DNA of 64,000 nt from Bolinopsis microptera (lineage: Eukaryota > Ctenophora > Tentaculata > Lobata > Bolinopsidae). Positions 1-11,412 of the stretch are shown here, in pieces. Each line of letters opens with the position of its first letter. The first letter of the stretch is position 1. The notes beneath the pieces are model-generated. The model made no database searches. It was not told where the DNA came from and was given only the letters and a program-made list of their open reading frames with translations. The translations under genes were made by a program, and so were the position numbers. The stretch spans positions 14,479,365 to 14,543,364 of the forward strand of contig NC_087082.1 of assembly GCF_026151205.1 (NCBI RefSeq), in the 5' to 3' direction.

Positions 1-1056
1 GTGCATTTACTCGTGGAGACTTTGTCAGCTAGTAAGTCAGCTTATGAAGAAGGTTTTAGGTTCAGTGTGTCTACAAAATAAAGGAGAAAAGTGGTAGAAA
101 ATGGTAGTTTTGGATTTTAATGACGTAGGAGATTTTGGGAACTCTCTGAGATAATTTCTAGGACCTGTCCCGACCATTTCCCGTTGGAATCGCTCAGTCG
201 CGAATTATTTTCAACAAACACTTGATTTTGACACAATATATTTGACTGTCTTTACTACTAACAAAAGATTCTGTGGACGAGGAGACACTAGGCAGTTGCC
301 GCCGAATAATATTACTGAATTAGAATTTATACGGAACTAGCTTGTTCTGCGAGAAGTAGACATATCACAATGGTCCTATAAATCTATTTGAACAGTCCTC
401 ATCACATCACCCCTTGCAAAGCTGGAAGTTATTGTGTGGTGGTTGCGGGAGTAACTAAAGTAATCAACCTGATACAATGTACGCTGAAACATTATCTCAA
501 CCCAACTGTATTTTCATTCCAATATGATTCGTTTAGCCGCGACACAGTCAGTCTCTATGTCTGAAGATTTTGCCGTATCATTAAATTTGATGATTTAAGA
601 TGAAGTTTCAGCACTGTTTGACTGGATTTTCATATCGTTTAATCAAAGTTTTAATTAATCAATCTTATTTGCAACTCTATGCAAACTTAGGGGATCTATT
701 ATACAACATCGCTTTTATTTCATAAGTGTTCATAAACTTTGGTACCTCGACTGTCACTTTCACCTTTTTCGCCTGCGTGATTAAAGACTGATTTTTGAAA
801 AAGGACTTGAAATCGTTTCTGCCACCTGAAATCAGACATTGTATTAATTTAACATAATGATAAATTTAAGTTTAAAATCTTAAAATCTTTTGAAATCTAC
901 AGGGCCCAGAATAGAGCAAGTCTCATTCCTAACTCTTTTAACTATAAGTGCCTGACAGTCCTGATATTCCTAACTCCTATAACTATTAGTGCGTGATAGT
1001 CCTGATATTCCTAACTCCTATAACTATAAGTGCGTGATAGTTCGGAAAACTGGAGC
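1..1056. other. 5' flank or intron without a supported exon
   Basis: I see no open frame bounded by convincing splice sites here. The right end carries three copies of a 41-bp unit (about 925-1042) that runs up to the first proposed start codon at 1057. An in-frame TAA lies shortly upstream of that ATG. The region may contain a promoter or 5' leader, but no motif proves it. Confidence 0.4.
925..1042. repeat. 41-bp tandem repeat, 3 copies
   Basis: The unit contains CCTAACTCCTATAACTATAA and recurs at a 41-bp spacing from 925, 966 and 1007 with a few substitutions. It ends 15 bp before the proposed start codon at 1057, so it could lie in the promoter or 5' UTR of that exon. Confidence 0.85.
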
Positions 1057-1125
1057 ATGTTACGGTGGATAAGGAAGGGGTTTACTTGGGAACTAGCTAG
1101 GACTGACGAAGTGGTGGCAGTGCAG
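1057..1125 (+). CDS. Candidate first coding exon (23 codons), unrecognised protein
   Basis: The ATG at 1057 opens a 23-codon frame that begins MLRWIRKGF and ends DEVVAVQ. It runs straight into a good donor (GTGCAG|GTCAGT) in phase 0. A TAA lies in frame upstream, so the ATG is the likely start unless the exon has an internal acceptor. The next exon (1488) also starts in phase 0. The sequence is basic and tryptophan-rich at the start and acidic at the end. No domain is recognised. It is short, so the call rests mainly on splice phase and on its place at the head of a ten-exon chain that stays open throughout. Confidence 0.45.
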
Positions 1126-1487
1126 GTCAGTAGTTCTAAATTCAGAGGTTAACCCTGCGGTACTCTGAAATGGTTGTTTTGGCTCCAGAGATTTAGAGCT
1201 ATAAGTGACTTGGAATTGGAAACGCCGGTTTTGTGCGAGCGAAACTGGTTTGACCGTATTTCAAAGTGGCCAATGGTGTCCACTGTGCGTAAAAACCATA
1301 TTAATTTGACAGTATTTACAAGTGCTGAATAAGAATTGTTCTATGTCCTATACGTGACTAGTTTTTTGTTCTTATTCCCTTTCCCTGTTAAAACTGTGAC
1401 ATTGATAATACCGGTGCCTCTACTGTAACTCAGCCGTTTGTCTAACCCCTGTCACTCTGTCACCACGTTTACCCTGACTAACCGCAG

Positions 1488-1716
1488 CCGGAGTTGTTCC
1501 AAAAGAAGAAGAAGACGAAGAAGAAGAGGAAGTGGAGAGAAAGCAGGCCGTTAATAGACCCTGTGTCCGGTCTGGTATTGGAACAAAACTGCTCATTTGT
1601 CACTCAGACTGATGAGAGTCACTCTGCCTCTCGCCGGTCCAGTCGCTTGAGCAGAGTGTCTGTGACTCTGAGGCGGCAGTCTAACTGTGAGGGGGAGGGG
1701 ATTGTGAGAAGTGCAG
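1488..1716 (+). CDS. Internal coding exon, polybasic segment plus TQT motif
   Basis: The exon follows the acceptor ACCGCAG| at 1487 and ends at the consensus donor GTGCAG|GTAAGT (phase 0 in, phase 1 out, 229 nt). It encodes PELFQ, then a lysine/arginine run (KKKKTKKKRKW) that resembles a nuclear-localisation or acidic-lipid-binding stretch. After this come SFVTQTDES and a serine/arginine-rich tail (SASRRSSRLSR). TQT flanked by acidic or serine residues is the core of dynein light chain LC8 binding motifs, and similar motifs recur in the exons at 30672 and 54596. The segment looks disordered and I recognise no folded domain. The same low-complexity style as the later large exons suggests a shared gene, which is inference. 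Confidence 0.6.
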
Positions 1717-2396
1717 GTAAGTGTTTAGATGTCAGGTCTGTAACTATGTGGTATATTTTAACGGGTGATACTCGTAAAATATTTGTTCCAGGACCGTCGA
1801 CGAGTCCAACTCGGCGCGCGTTCTGGTAGGTTATAAACCTACAAAATATATTCAGCGGACCAACCCCCTTGCAGATTACGTTACTGCTCCTTCCAATTAC
1901 TTTGCGTTCTCAAGAAATCTACTGAGTACTAGTCAAAGGCAGACTTTTATTTACTGTGCTTCCATTCGCCAAGATTTCTTTTTATGGGCAGTGTATGCGT
2001 AGTTTTATTTGGTTGATTTTAAAAGACCTATTTTTGCCAGAGCTGTTGCATAATCAAATTTTCATAACGTCGACCATTGTAGATTTCGCTGTTCAGAACA
2101 GTGTAATCCAAATATCTCCCTTTTCTTTTTAAGTGTAAGAATGAATGACATGTGTTTGATCTTTTGATGTTGTGGAATGTGCTTTTAATTCCCTATGCTC
2201 TGAAACTGTTTATTTTAACCTTTGCACTTTGTTAGTCGTGAACGTGTGTTGGAACTCTTATGTTTAACTGAATTCCTCCGCAAGATGTGACGGAGAGTGA
2301 TTACAGACATTCTACTATAATCCCAGAACTCTCCCCAGAACTCTCCTCCACCATGGTTTCCTCGCTATCCTCTTTACAATTGCAGGTCAGTTCCAA

Positions 2397-2479
2397 TCCT
2401 TGTTATTCTGTGTAAGATTGAAGTTAAAATACGGAAGGATTCCTTGTTATTTTGTGTAAGATTGAAGTTAAAATATGGC
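2397..2479. repeat. 44-bp direct duplication
   Basis: Two copies of a unit that contains GTGTAAGATTGAAGTTAAAA lie 44 bp apart with only a few differences. They are intronic. Confidence 0.8.
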
Positions 2480-2783
2480 CACCCAAAATATTTGGGGTAC
2501 AAAATTCTGATCCCACGGGGCGGCAAATGATGTGGGGGATCGGGAGAGGGGCAATAATGGAGAAGGTGCGCGACAAATAGTAACGTTAAGCCACTGATAA
2601 GTGATAAGGTGTCACAGAAGGACATGTCTCCGCGACAGGTTTATTGAATGATTGGTATAATGGATTAACTATTGTCTAGACTTCCCAATTTATGCGTAAA
2701 GTTCTTTCATTGTTTTTGCTGACCGGTCACTGACCAAAATTGTGTTCAATAATTTAACAAATCTTTTTTTTAACTTAGAAAAA

Positions 2784-2872
2784 AATCCCGGTTCGGTCCC
2801 GGTCAAAATTCGGCATTTTAGCTGGGACCAGGATTCCCAGTCCCGGTTGATTTTTGACCGGGACCGGGATTA
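2784..2872. repeat. Short inverted repeat (MITE-like hairpin)
   Basis: The left arm around AATCCCGGTTCGGTCCCGGT pairs with the right arm around GACCGGGACCGGGATT, with an interior of about 40 bp. The shape suits a small non-autonomous element or its remnant. No target duplication is evident. Confidence 0.6.
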
Positions 2873-2954
2873 AGCCGGTATCTCGTTCGAACCTTGCCGG
2901 TCAGTAAGGCTTGTCAGTTAACTAGTTGTATTTCCTCTTCACTACCCTGATTTT

Positions 2955-3255
2955 AGGGACGGTAGCTTCATATACGATGTGCTATTCGGCCCCGCACGGC
3001 TCACAGGGACGGTAGCTTTATATACGATGTGCTATTCGGCCCCGCACGGCTCACAGGGACGGTAGCTTTATATACGATGTGCTATTCGGCCCCGCACGGC
3101 TCACAGGGACGGTAGCTTTATATACGATGTGCTATTCGGCCCCGCACGGCTCACAGGGACGGTAGCTTTATATACGATGTGCTATTCGGCCCCGCACGGC
3201 TCACAGGGACGGTAGCTTTATATACGATGTGCTATTCGGCCCCGCACGGCTCACA
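2955..3255. repeat. 50-bp minisatellite, 6 copies
   Basis: The unit contains GGGACGGTAGCTTTATATAC and CGGCCCCGCACGGCTCACAG. Spacing is exactly 50 bp and the copies are almost identical, the first having one substitution. It is unusually GC-rich for this window. Confidence 0.95.
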
Positions 3256-4441
3256 GGTTTTACTCGCATAGATACAATGGAAGCTTTAGAAGAAAATAAA
3301 ATAATCAACTGCACCTCGGCTCGTGTGAATCAGGATTACGGTTACAATTTCAGAGACCTATACAAATATTGTCGAGTCGAACTGATATCCGCTAATATCC
3401 ACTATTATAAACCTCACCCATTAATTGTGTTTTCTACCTTAAAGCAGCGGCTCTCACATTGTTTCTCTGCATGTTTCTGCATGTTTCTGCATGTCTCTGC
3501 ATGTTTCTGCATATTGTTTTGGCGCGAGGTGGTGATAGGAATGAGTTCCCCGCTAGTAAAGATTTAACGTGATACTGCTTCTATACCATCGCTACTTGTT
3601 AAATATTTGATCAGCTCTCCCGAATATTTCCAATTTTTCCATCTACCATCCTATTGTTTAAAATGTACCTTTGCTCAGCAAGGCCATCTTCTCGCGCCTT
3701 GTAATTAAAATGATTTGAGTACAAATTTGAGTAGGTCTGACCGTGTAACGTAGAGACGTGGATAGAATGTCATGAGAATTCTCAGTTACTCAATTTTCTG
3801 TTCCACTTCATAGAGAAGCTGACAATCTATAGCTGACACTTGAGTTCCTGAGCAGAGTTCCTGCGTGTTCCTGAGCAGGGTTCCTGCGTGTTCCTTAGTT
3901 TCTAATCGTACTAGCATGCATACCATACTGTCGCCGTCAGCTGGCTGTTTTAACACTAACCCGCATCGCGGGCGTCAACATATTTGATGCGCTCCCCTAT
4001 TTCCTATTATCCCGCCGCATTGAATATGTGCCCAGCACTTCAAGGCTTTGTCTATTTTAATGAGTTGTTTTAAAACTTAAACCTCCTCTCGAGTTCACGT
4101 AGTTTCTAACCGTTGCTTTTTGCCGTAATTAAGAGTCTTATTTTATCTGTTTTGCACGTTTTTCTGACGCACTTTGAGCTGTTGTACATTTAAGGGGATC
4201 TTATTTTCCGAATAGCTGTGCTTATTGGTGTTGTGTCGCAGTTTTAATAATCTCTTGTTGTAGCCGGAACTAACAGTAACACTGTTATTACAGTTTACAA
4301 GTAACATTAACTCTTATCAAAGTGAATACTGAATACTGAATATGATGGAATAACCTATAACCTTTAACAGTGCTTGTTTATGGGTTTTCGTTGCTGCTTT
4401 GCGTGCTTTAAATGTGCTAAAATGTGTACGATCCAGCCCAG

Positions 4442-4477
4442 CAGATGATGAAGACTCTTTGGAGAAGCTTCAAAAAG
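4442..4477 (+). CDS. 36-nt coding microexon with NAGNAG acceptor
   Basis: The acceptor CCCAG|CAG| offers two AGs three bases apart (exon start 4442 or 4445), and the donor AAAAAG|GTGAGT is strong. In the frame set by the previous exon (phase 1 in, phase 1 out) it reads DDEDSLEKLQK, with or without one extra alanine depending on which AG is used. The acidic and helical composition continues smoothly into the next proposed exon. It is short, so confidence rests on the strong donor and the phase fit. Confidence 0.5.
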
Positions 4478-6146
4478 GTGAGTGTGAGCCCTCATCCAGT
4501 AACCACTCCGTAACCAATCATCTACTCACTGTGATAGACTCTCCAATTGAGTAGGATCCGACAGGATCATTGTTGGTTTGACTGTGTCAAACTAATTATT
4601 AATTAAAATACACTCGCGACGAAATCTGAGAATAGAGTATTAAAGAGGGTCCTGTATTATAGCAGAAATCCCCATTCGCGACTGAGGGCAATTTAGAAAA
4701 TATGCCCTGTAGCACTAGGACTAGCGACACAAATTGGCTACCTAGATGATTTTGGTTTAGAACGACCTAATGATTATGAAGGACCCTGTGTGGTCAGAAA
4801 TTGTGGACATCGAAGTGCACACTCAACTCCTCTCTGCTACTAGAGTATGTATTATAGCAGGGTAGTCACGATTGTTTACAGACAGTGGAGTAACATTACC
4901 TGCAGTTTGGGACCACTAAACAAATTTTCTAAGGTCCTTTAAAAAATTAAAAGTAATTAGGTCTTTTTAGCGCCCCTTACAGCTTTTAGGAAATTTATCT
5001 ATCGATCCACAGGCTTAGTAGTACTTTAACATACCTGTTTAACATACTTTTATACACTTTCATATACTCTTATAATAGAAATTGAGAAGACAATAAACTT
5101 TAACAGTTATCTCTTAAAATTAAATAAGTAAATGAATAGATCCAGTAATCACGCAATTTTACTGTGTAAAAGTATGAGTTCCTCAATCCTCACTTCCAAA
5201 TAATTTGTTTAGTTCAATTAATCAATTTGTATATCAGTTTTGTTAACATTTTGTGATAGAATGACTGACAGTTTATTTAATCAGTCATGCCATCTAACTT
5301 CACATCAGATAGTTCAACTAATTATCTCCGTCTCACTGTGGAATTCTGACAACCCCAGTCAATGCATTCGGTAATTTGTTGCAATCTGTATTATACAGAT
5401 ACCAACAAATTACCACAAAATATCAACAAATTACCACATCGCGGCATTGTAACCTGATTTGGGCGATGTTTAAAATTAGGTTTCCCCACCGTTCAGACTC
5501 CTGTTGATTAGGTTTGAGTCACAATATTTGTTACAACTGTAGCCGAGTAAAGTTGTATTCCATTTTTTTCTATGCTTATACTCAACGAAGGTCAAATTAT
5601 AACACTGAATTATAAGCAAGAAGTGGAAGCTACCGAAACTAACGTGAAGCAGCGAAATGTGGAGTAACTCAAACGAAACGAACGAAACGAAGAGAATATC
5701 ATAAGGATTCTTTGCCTACTTCTGGGGTGTGGTAGCCCTCCAAGGAGATGATGCCAGGGAAATCTATGGAAAAATGAGGGGGTAGTGTGGCACAGGGACA
5801 AAAGGGAATCGCGGCATGTACGGAATCGCGATTTTTCCCATTATTTGCGACAAATTTTATGTATAGTTTAATGTATAGCCTGTTAAATCCTTTTGTCCCT
5901 GGTGTGGCAGGACGAATGAAGAGGAATCATAAAATGCCCGAAAGCCGAGATGTTAAGACCAATACAAAGCAGAATGAAATAGGCTTCAGTTCAACTCAAA
6001 CTGTTGGTTCTATGAAGAGTTAGTTATGTAGAATTGTCAGAAGTGTTTTTAAAAGTGTAAAACCTCTGGATCTACAGCTCCTGTTAGCAAAGATATCCCT
6101 CTCCTTCACGTCTTATCTGGGAATGCAGTTACTTTTTAATTTGACG

Positions 6147-6239
6147 TAATGTGTGTAACATGTGTAATAGTAGTAAGTAATGTGTGTAACATGTGTAATA
6201 GTAGTAAGTGATGTGTGTAACATGTGTAATAGTAGCAAG
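6147..6239. repeat. 31-bp tandem repeat, 3 copies
   Basis: The unit TAATGTGTGTAACATGTGTA plus AATAGTAGTAAG-like sequence repeats at 31-bp spacing from 6147, 6178 and 6209. Confidence 0.85.
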
Positions 6240-6896
6240 TGGCGGAACTGATCATTTTCAGTGAATTCCAGGTACGCCGCGTAATCAGCGACAGAGTTTT
6301 AAGTCACACACAAGGATTTTCCGGTGTTAAATACACGGCAACGCAGTCAGAAACTGTCTGATTCTTTTATTCGGTTTAGTGACAATATACGGCCTGTAAA
6401 CCTAAGTGATATCGTCTTCGCTTTCTTGGTAATCCATTTTACAGTATGCTAGTTTAACAAGGTGTAATTTGATCCTGCACATTTTCTCCGCGATCTCTGA
6501 GGATTTCACCCGCCTGATCCGACAAAACTGTCATTTCCTCAGATTTTTCTCCGGAGTTTGCAGTTCCATGACCGGAGACCATCTACGGTAATTTTGTTGA
6601 TTCTGTATGATTCTGTATGAATTAATCTCCTAGAAATTCCCGGAGAGCTTCATCTCCGTCTAATACAGTATACGGAGCCGGAGAATCATCTCCGGAGATG
6701 ATCTACGGGAAATGGATCTCCGTCTAATAATTTGGCATAATATCCGCTATGGAACTGGGGGGTAAGATTTCTTCAGATTTCAGAACTTTTTCAGTGCTTA
6801 ATTATCAGTTTTAAAATAGAGGCTACAGGAATTTATTAAGTGATTTAAAAAAACAACGCGTTCTGCAAGGCTGCCCTAATTACATGGAGTTTGTTA

Positions 6897-7038
6897 CATG
6901 CTTCTAGTACAGAATTAACCCAGGTTTTCTACCCTCTGCTTTCATTATATAGTGACATTTGTTGAAGTCATGCTTCTACTACAGAATTAACCCAGGTTTT
7001 CTACCCTCTGCTTTCATTATAGTGACATTTGTTGAAGT
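6897..7038. repeat. 72-bp direct duplication
   Basis: The unit beginning CATGCTTCTA and containing AACCCAGGTTTTCTACCCTC occurs twice, at 6897 and 6969. The differences are one substitution and a 2-bp length change. Confidence 0.85.
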
Positions 7039-7283
7039 ATGAATGTATCCTTTATACTGAGTTCCCAGCAGGGCTTCCTCCTTTCTGCTCTAATTCTCTG
7101 ACATCATGTTTTATTTATTACTACTGATACATCTCCTGTTATAGTCGCGTATCTAGCACAGTGTTACCCTTATGATTTGGTGTTGTGTTAAGTTAACTGA
7201 TGATTTGTTGATTCCGTAACAACGTTAAATTGTCCAGGTGAGGACGATAACAATTCAACCACTGTATGACCAGAGATTCTATG

Positions 7284-7533
7284 TAATTACCTATACCATG
7301 TGTTGAAATGTTACACCTGAACTAAGCTGCTAATATAACTGCCTGGTAACTGTAACCCTGGTAACTGTAACCCTGGTAACTGTAACCCTGGTAACTGTAA
7401 CCCTGGTAACTGTAACCCTGGTAACTGTAACCCTGGTAACTGTAACCCTGGTAACTGTAACCCTGGTAACTGTAACCCTGGTAACATGTGTTGAAATGTT
7501 ACACCTGAACTAAGCTGCTAATATAGCTGCCGC
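7284..7533. repeat. 15-bp array nested in a 50-bp direct duplication
   Basis: About ten copies of CCCTGGTAACTGTAA lie between two copies of a 50-bp sequence containing GTGTTGAAATGTTACACCTG. The 15-bp array therefore expanded inside or between the longer duplicates. Confidence 0.85.
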
Positions 7534-7675
7534 ACCTGAACCATGCTGTTCGGATCTTTTGTTCTAAGTTTGTTCAGCTTCTGTTAGCTTGCTAGTTCTT
7601 GCTCGGTTATGTATACTTGTATAATGTTATTGATACATCTAACAGAGTAATAACGGTGTGTTATAGTAAAATGTT

Positions 7676-7735
7676 AATAGCTAATTAATCATTAATTAAT
7701 CATTAATTAATCATTAATTAATTAATTATTAATGT
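7676..7735. repeat. ATTAATTA-rich simple repeat
   Basis: A short run of ATTAATTAATC units, self-complementary and AT-only apart from single Cs. Confidence 0.7.
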
Positions 7736-7867
7736 TAATAGTTTACCTTGTTTTAGTTGCCTCTAATTGCTGACCTATTATCTGCGTAACTGTCCACTAA
7801 CTCACTACCTAACGATCTAATGATAATAACACATTGAAACATTGAACTAACCTTATAAAGATTGAGA

Positions 7868-10853
7868 CAAAGGCAACTTACCCTTTGTAATTGTGTCTAC
7901 ACTATAAGTGGAGAAACATACCTATGTAACTTACCCTTTGTAATTGTGTCTACACTATAAGTGGGGAAACAAAGGCAACTTACCCTTTGTAATTGTGTCT
8001 ACACTATAAGTGGGGAAACAAAGGCAACTTACCCTTTGTAATTGTGTCTACACTATAAGTGGGGAAACAAAGGCAACTTACCCTTTGTAATTGTGTCTAC
8101 ACTATAAGTGGGGAAACAAAGGCAACTTACCCTTTGTAATTGTGTCTACACTATAAGTGGGGAAACGTACCTATGTAACTTACCCTTTGTAATTGTGTCT
8201 ACACTATAAGTGGGGAAACAAAGGCAACTTACCCTTTGTAATTGTGTCTACACTATAAGTGGGGAAACAAAGGCAACTTACCCTTTGTAATTGTGTCTAC
8301 ACTATAAGTGGGGAAACAAAGGCAACTTACCCTTTGTAATTGTGTCTACACTATAAGTGGGGAAACGTACCTATGCAACTTACCCTTTGTAATTGTGTCT
8401 ACACTATAAGTGGGGAAACAAAGGCAACTTACCCTTTGTAATTGTGTCTACACTATAAGTGGGGAAACAAAGGCAACTTACCCTTTGTAATTGTGTCTAC
8501 ACTATAAGTGGGGAAACGTACCTATGTAACTTACCCTTTGTAATTGTGTCTACACTATAAGTGGGGAAATGTACCTATGCAACTTACCCTTTGTAATTGT
8601 GTCTACACTATAAGTGGGGAAACAAAGGCAACTTACCCTTTGTAATTGTGTCTACACTACAAGTGGAGAAACGTACCTATGTAACTTACCCTTTGTAATT
8701 GTGTCTACACTACAAGTGGGGAAACGTACCTATGTAACTTACCCTTTGTAATTGTGTCTACACTATAAGTGGGGAAACGTACCTATGTAACTTACCCTTT
8801 GTAATTGTGTCTACACTACAAGTGGGGAAACGTACCTATGTAACTTACCCTTTGTAATTGTGTCTACACTACAAGTGGGGAAACGTACCTATGTAACTTA
8901 CCCTTTGTAATTGTGTCTACACTACAAGTGGGGAAACGTACCTATGTAACTTACCCTTTGTAATTGTGTCTACACTACAAGTGGGGAAACGTACCTATGT
9001 AACTTACCCTTTGTAATTGTGTCTACACTACAAGTGGGGAAACGTACCTATGCAACTTACCCTTTGTAATTGTGTCTACACTATAAGTAGCGAAATGTAC
9101 CTATGCAACTTACCCTTTGTAATTGTGTCTACACTACAAGTGGGGAAACGTACCTATGTAACTTACCCTTTGTAATTGTGTCTACACTACAAGTGGGGAA
9201 ACGTACCTATGTAACTTACCCTTTGTAATTGTGTCTACACTAAAAGTGGGGAAACGTACCTATGTAACTTACCCTTTGTAATTGTGTCTACACTAAAAGT
9301 GGGGAAACGTACCTATGTAACTTACCCTTTGTAATTGTGTCTACAATACAAGTGGGGAAACGTACCTATGTAACTTACCCTTTGTAATTGTGTCTACACT
9401 ACAAGTGGGGAAACGTACCTATGTAACTTACCCTTTGTAATTGTGTCTACACTACAAGTGGGGAAACGTACCTATGTAACTTACCCTTTGTAATTGTGTC
9501 TACACTACAAGTGGGGAAACGTACCTATGCAACTTACCCTTTGTAATTGTGTCTACACTATAAGTGGGGAAACGTACCTATGTAACTTACCCTTTGTAAT
9601 TGTGTCTACACTATAAGTGGGGAAACGTACCTATGTAACTTACCCTTTGTAATTGTGTCTACACTACAAGTGGGGAAACGTACCTATGCAACTTACCCTT
9701 TGTAATTGTGTCTACACTATAAGTGGGGAAACGTACCTATGTAACTTACCCTTTGTAATTGTGTCTACACTATAATTGGGGAAACGTACCTATGTAACTT
9801 ACCCTTTGTAATTGTGTCTACACTACAAGTGGGGAAACGTACCTATGTAACTTACCCTTTGTAATTGTGTCTACACTACAAGTGGGGAAACGTACCTATG
9901 TAACTTACCCTTTGTAATTGTGTCTACACTACAAGTGGGGAAACGTACCTATGTAACTTACCCTTTGTAATTGTGTCTACACTACAAGTGGGGAAACGTA
10001 CCTATGTAACTTACCCTTTGTAATTGTGTCTACACTACAAGTGGGGAAACGTACCTATGTAACTTACCCTTTGTAATTGTGTCTACACTATAAGTGGGGA
10101 AACGTACCTATGTAACTTACCCTTTGTAATTGTGTCTACACTACAAGTGGGGAAACGTACCTATGCAACTTACCCTTTGTAATTGTGTCTACACTATAAG
10201 TGGGGAAACGTACCTATGTAACTTACCCTTTGTAATTGTGTCTACACTATAAGTGGGGAAACGTACCTATGTAACTTACCCTTTGTAATTGTGTCTACAC
10301 TACAAGTGGGGAAACGTACCTATGCAACTTACCCTTTGTAATTGTGTCTACACTATAAGTGGGGAAACGTACCTATGTAACTTACCCTTTGTAATTGTGT
10401 CTACACTATAATTGGGGAAACGTACCTATGTAACTTACCCTTTGTAATTGTGTCTACACTACAAGTGGGGAAACGTACCTATGTAACTTACCCTTTGTAA
10501 TTGTGTCTACACTACAAGTGGGGAAACGTACCTATGTAACTTACCCTTTGTAATTGTGTCTACACTACAAGTGGGGAAACGTACCTATGTAACTTACCCT
10601 TTGTAATTGTGTCTACACTACAAGTGGGGAAACGTACCTATGTAACTTACCCTTTGTAATTGTGTCTACACTATAAGTGGGGAAACGTACCTATGCAACT
10701 TACCCTTTGTAATTGTGTCTACACTACAAGTGGGGAAACGTACCTATGTAACTTACCCTTTGTAATTGTGTCTACACTACAAGTGGGGAAACGTACCTAT
10801 GTAACTTACCCTTTGTAATTGTGTCTACACTATAAGTGGGGAAACGTACCTAT
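7868..10853. repeat. 49/53-bp minisatellite, nearly 3 kb, about 57 copies
   Basis: The shared core CTTACCCTTTGTAATTGTGT is followed by CTACACTAYAAGTGGGGAAA. Left-hand units end CAAAGGCAA (49 bp); right-hand units end CGTACCTATGTAA (53 bp). The two classes interleave near 8160-8640, then the 53-bp form takes over. T/C variants (CTATAAG, CTACAAG) recur in blocks, which suggests higher-order duplication. On the minus strand every unit contains GGGTAAGTT, a good donor-like sequence. No coding frame is supported. Confidence 0.97.
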
Positions 10854-11412
10854 GTGCCGCTTTATTTGCCCGCTTTTATTTGTTTCTCGTTACATAGCCG
10901 TTAGGGTGTTAAACGTTAGTACTTTAGTACTATTTAGTACTATTTAGCTAGGTATATCTCGCCACAAATTCAATCCCAACAACATATTTTATCAATTACC
11001 TCATTGTCAATTAATAATATCAGGGCCAGGAGTAGACACTAGACCTGTAACCTGATTATTACATTCCTCAGTTGCAGACTAATAACTTGTCAATCTAAAT
11101 TCCTCCGCTCTAATACCAACGTTTCAAGCGTGTTCTGTTTCCCATGTGTTCTCATGTGTTTTGTCGAATCCATTATAGCTAGTTAAATCCTCACACTTTT
11201 TAACCTGACCCCCTTTACTATTATTATCTACTAATAACTACTTTATCTACTAATTGCTAAAGTGCACACTGCACAGTGCACATGAGTTCCCTAATACAGG
11301 CCGTTATACGATTACACACGACCCCTCATGACTAATGGAGTAATGGCTGTGAAGGTTTTCTCACAGTGCACATCTCTCCAGTTGTGAGGCTACTTCCTAC
11401 TGCAGCCTGTAC

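Larger units (their letters stand above)
1717..4441. other. Intron with small repeats and a hairpin element
   Basis: No further exon is supported here. The intron holds a 44-bp duplication (2397-2479), an inverted-repeat element (2784-2872), a six-copy 50-bp minisatellite (2955-3255) and a short 10-bp repeat near 3466-3514. Open frames in the interval, including one that crosses the minisatellite, have no matching splice sites. Confidence 0.5.

Noticed and set aside
7868..10853. CRISPR array
   Set aside because: Units differ in both core and spacer only by point changes and carry no unique spacers, and the surrounding genome is eukaryotic. It is a minisatellite.
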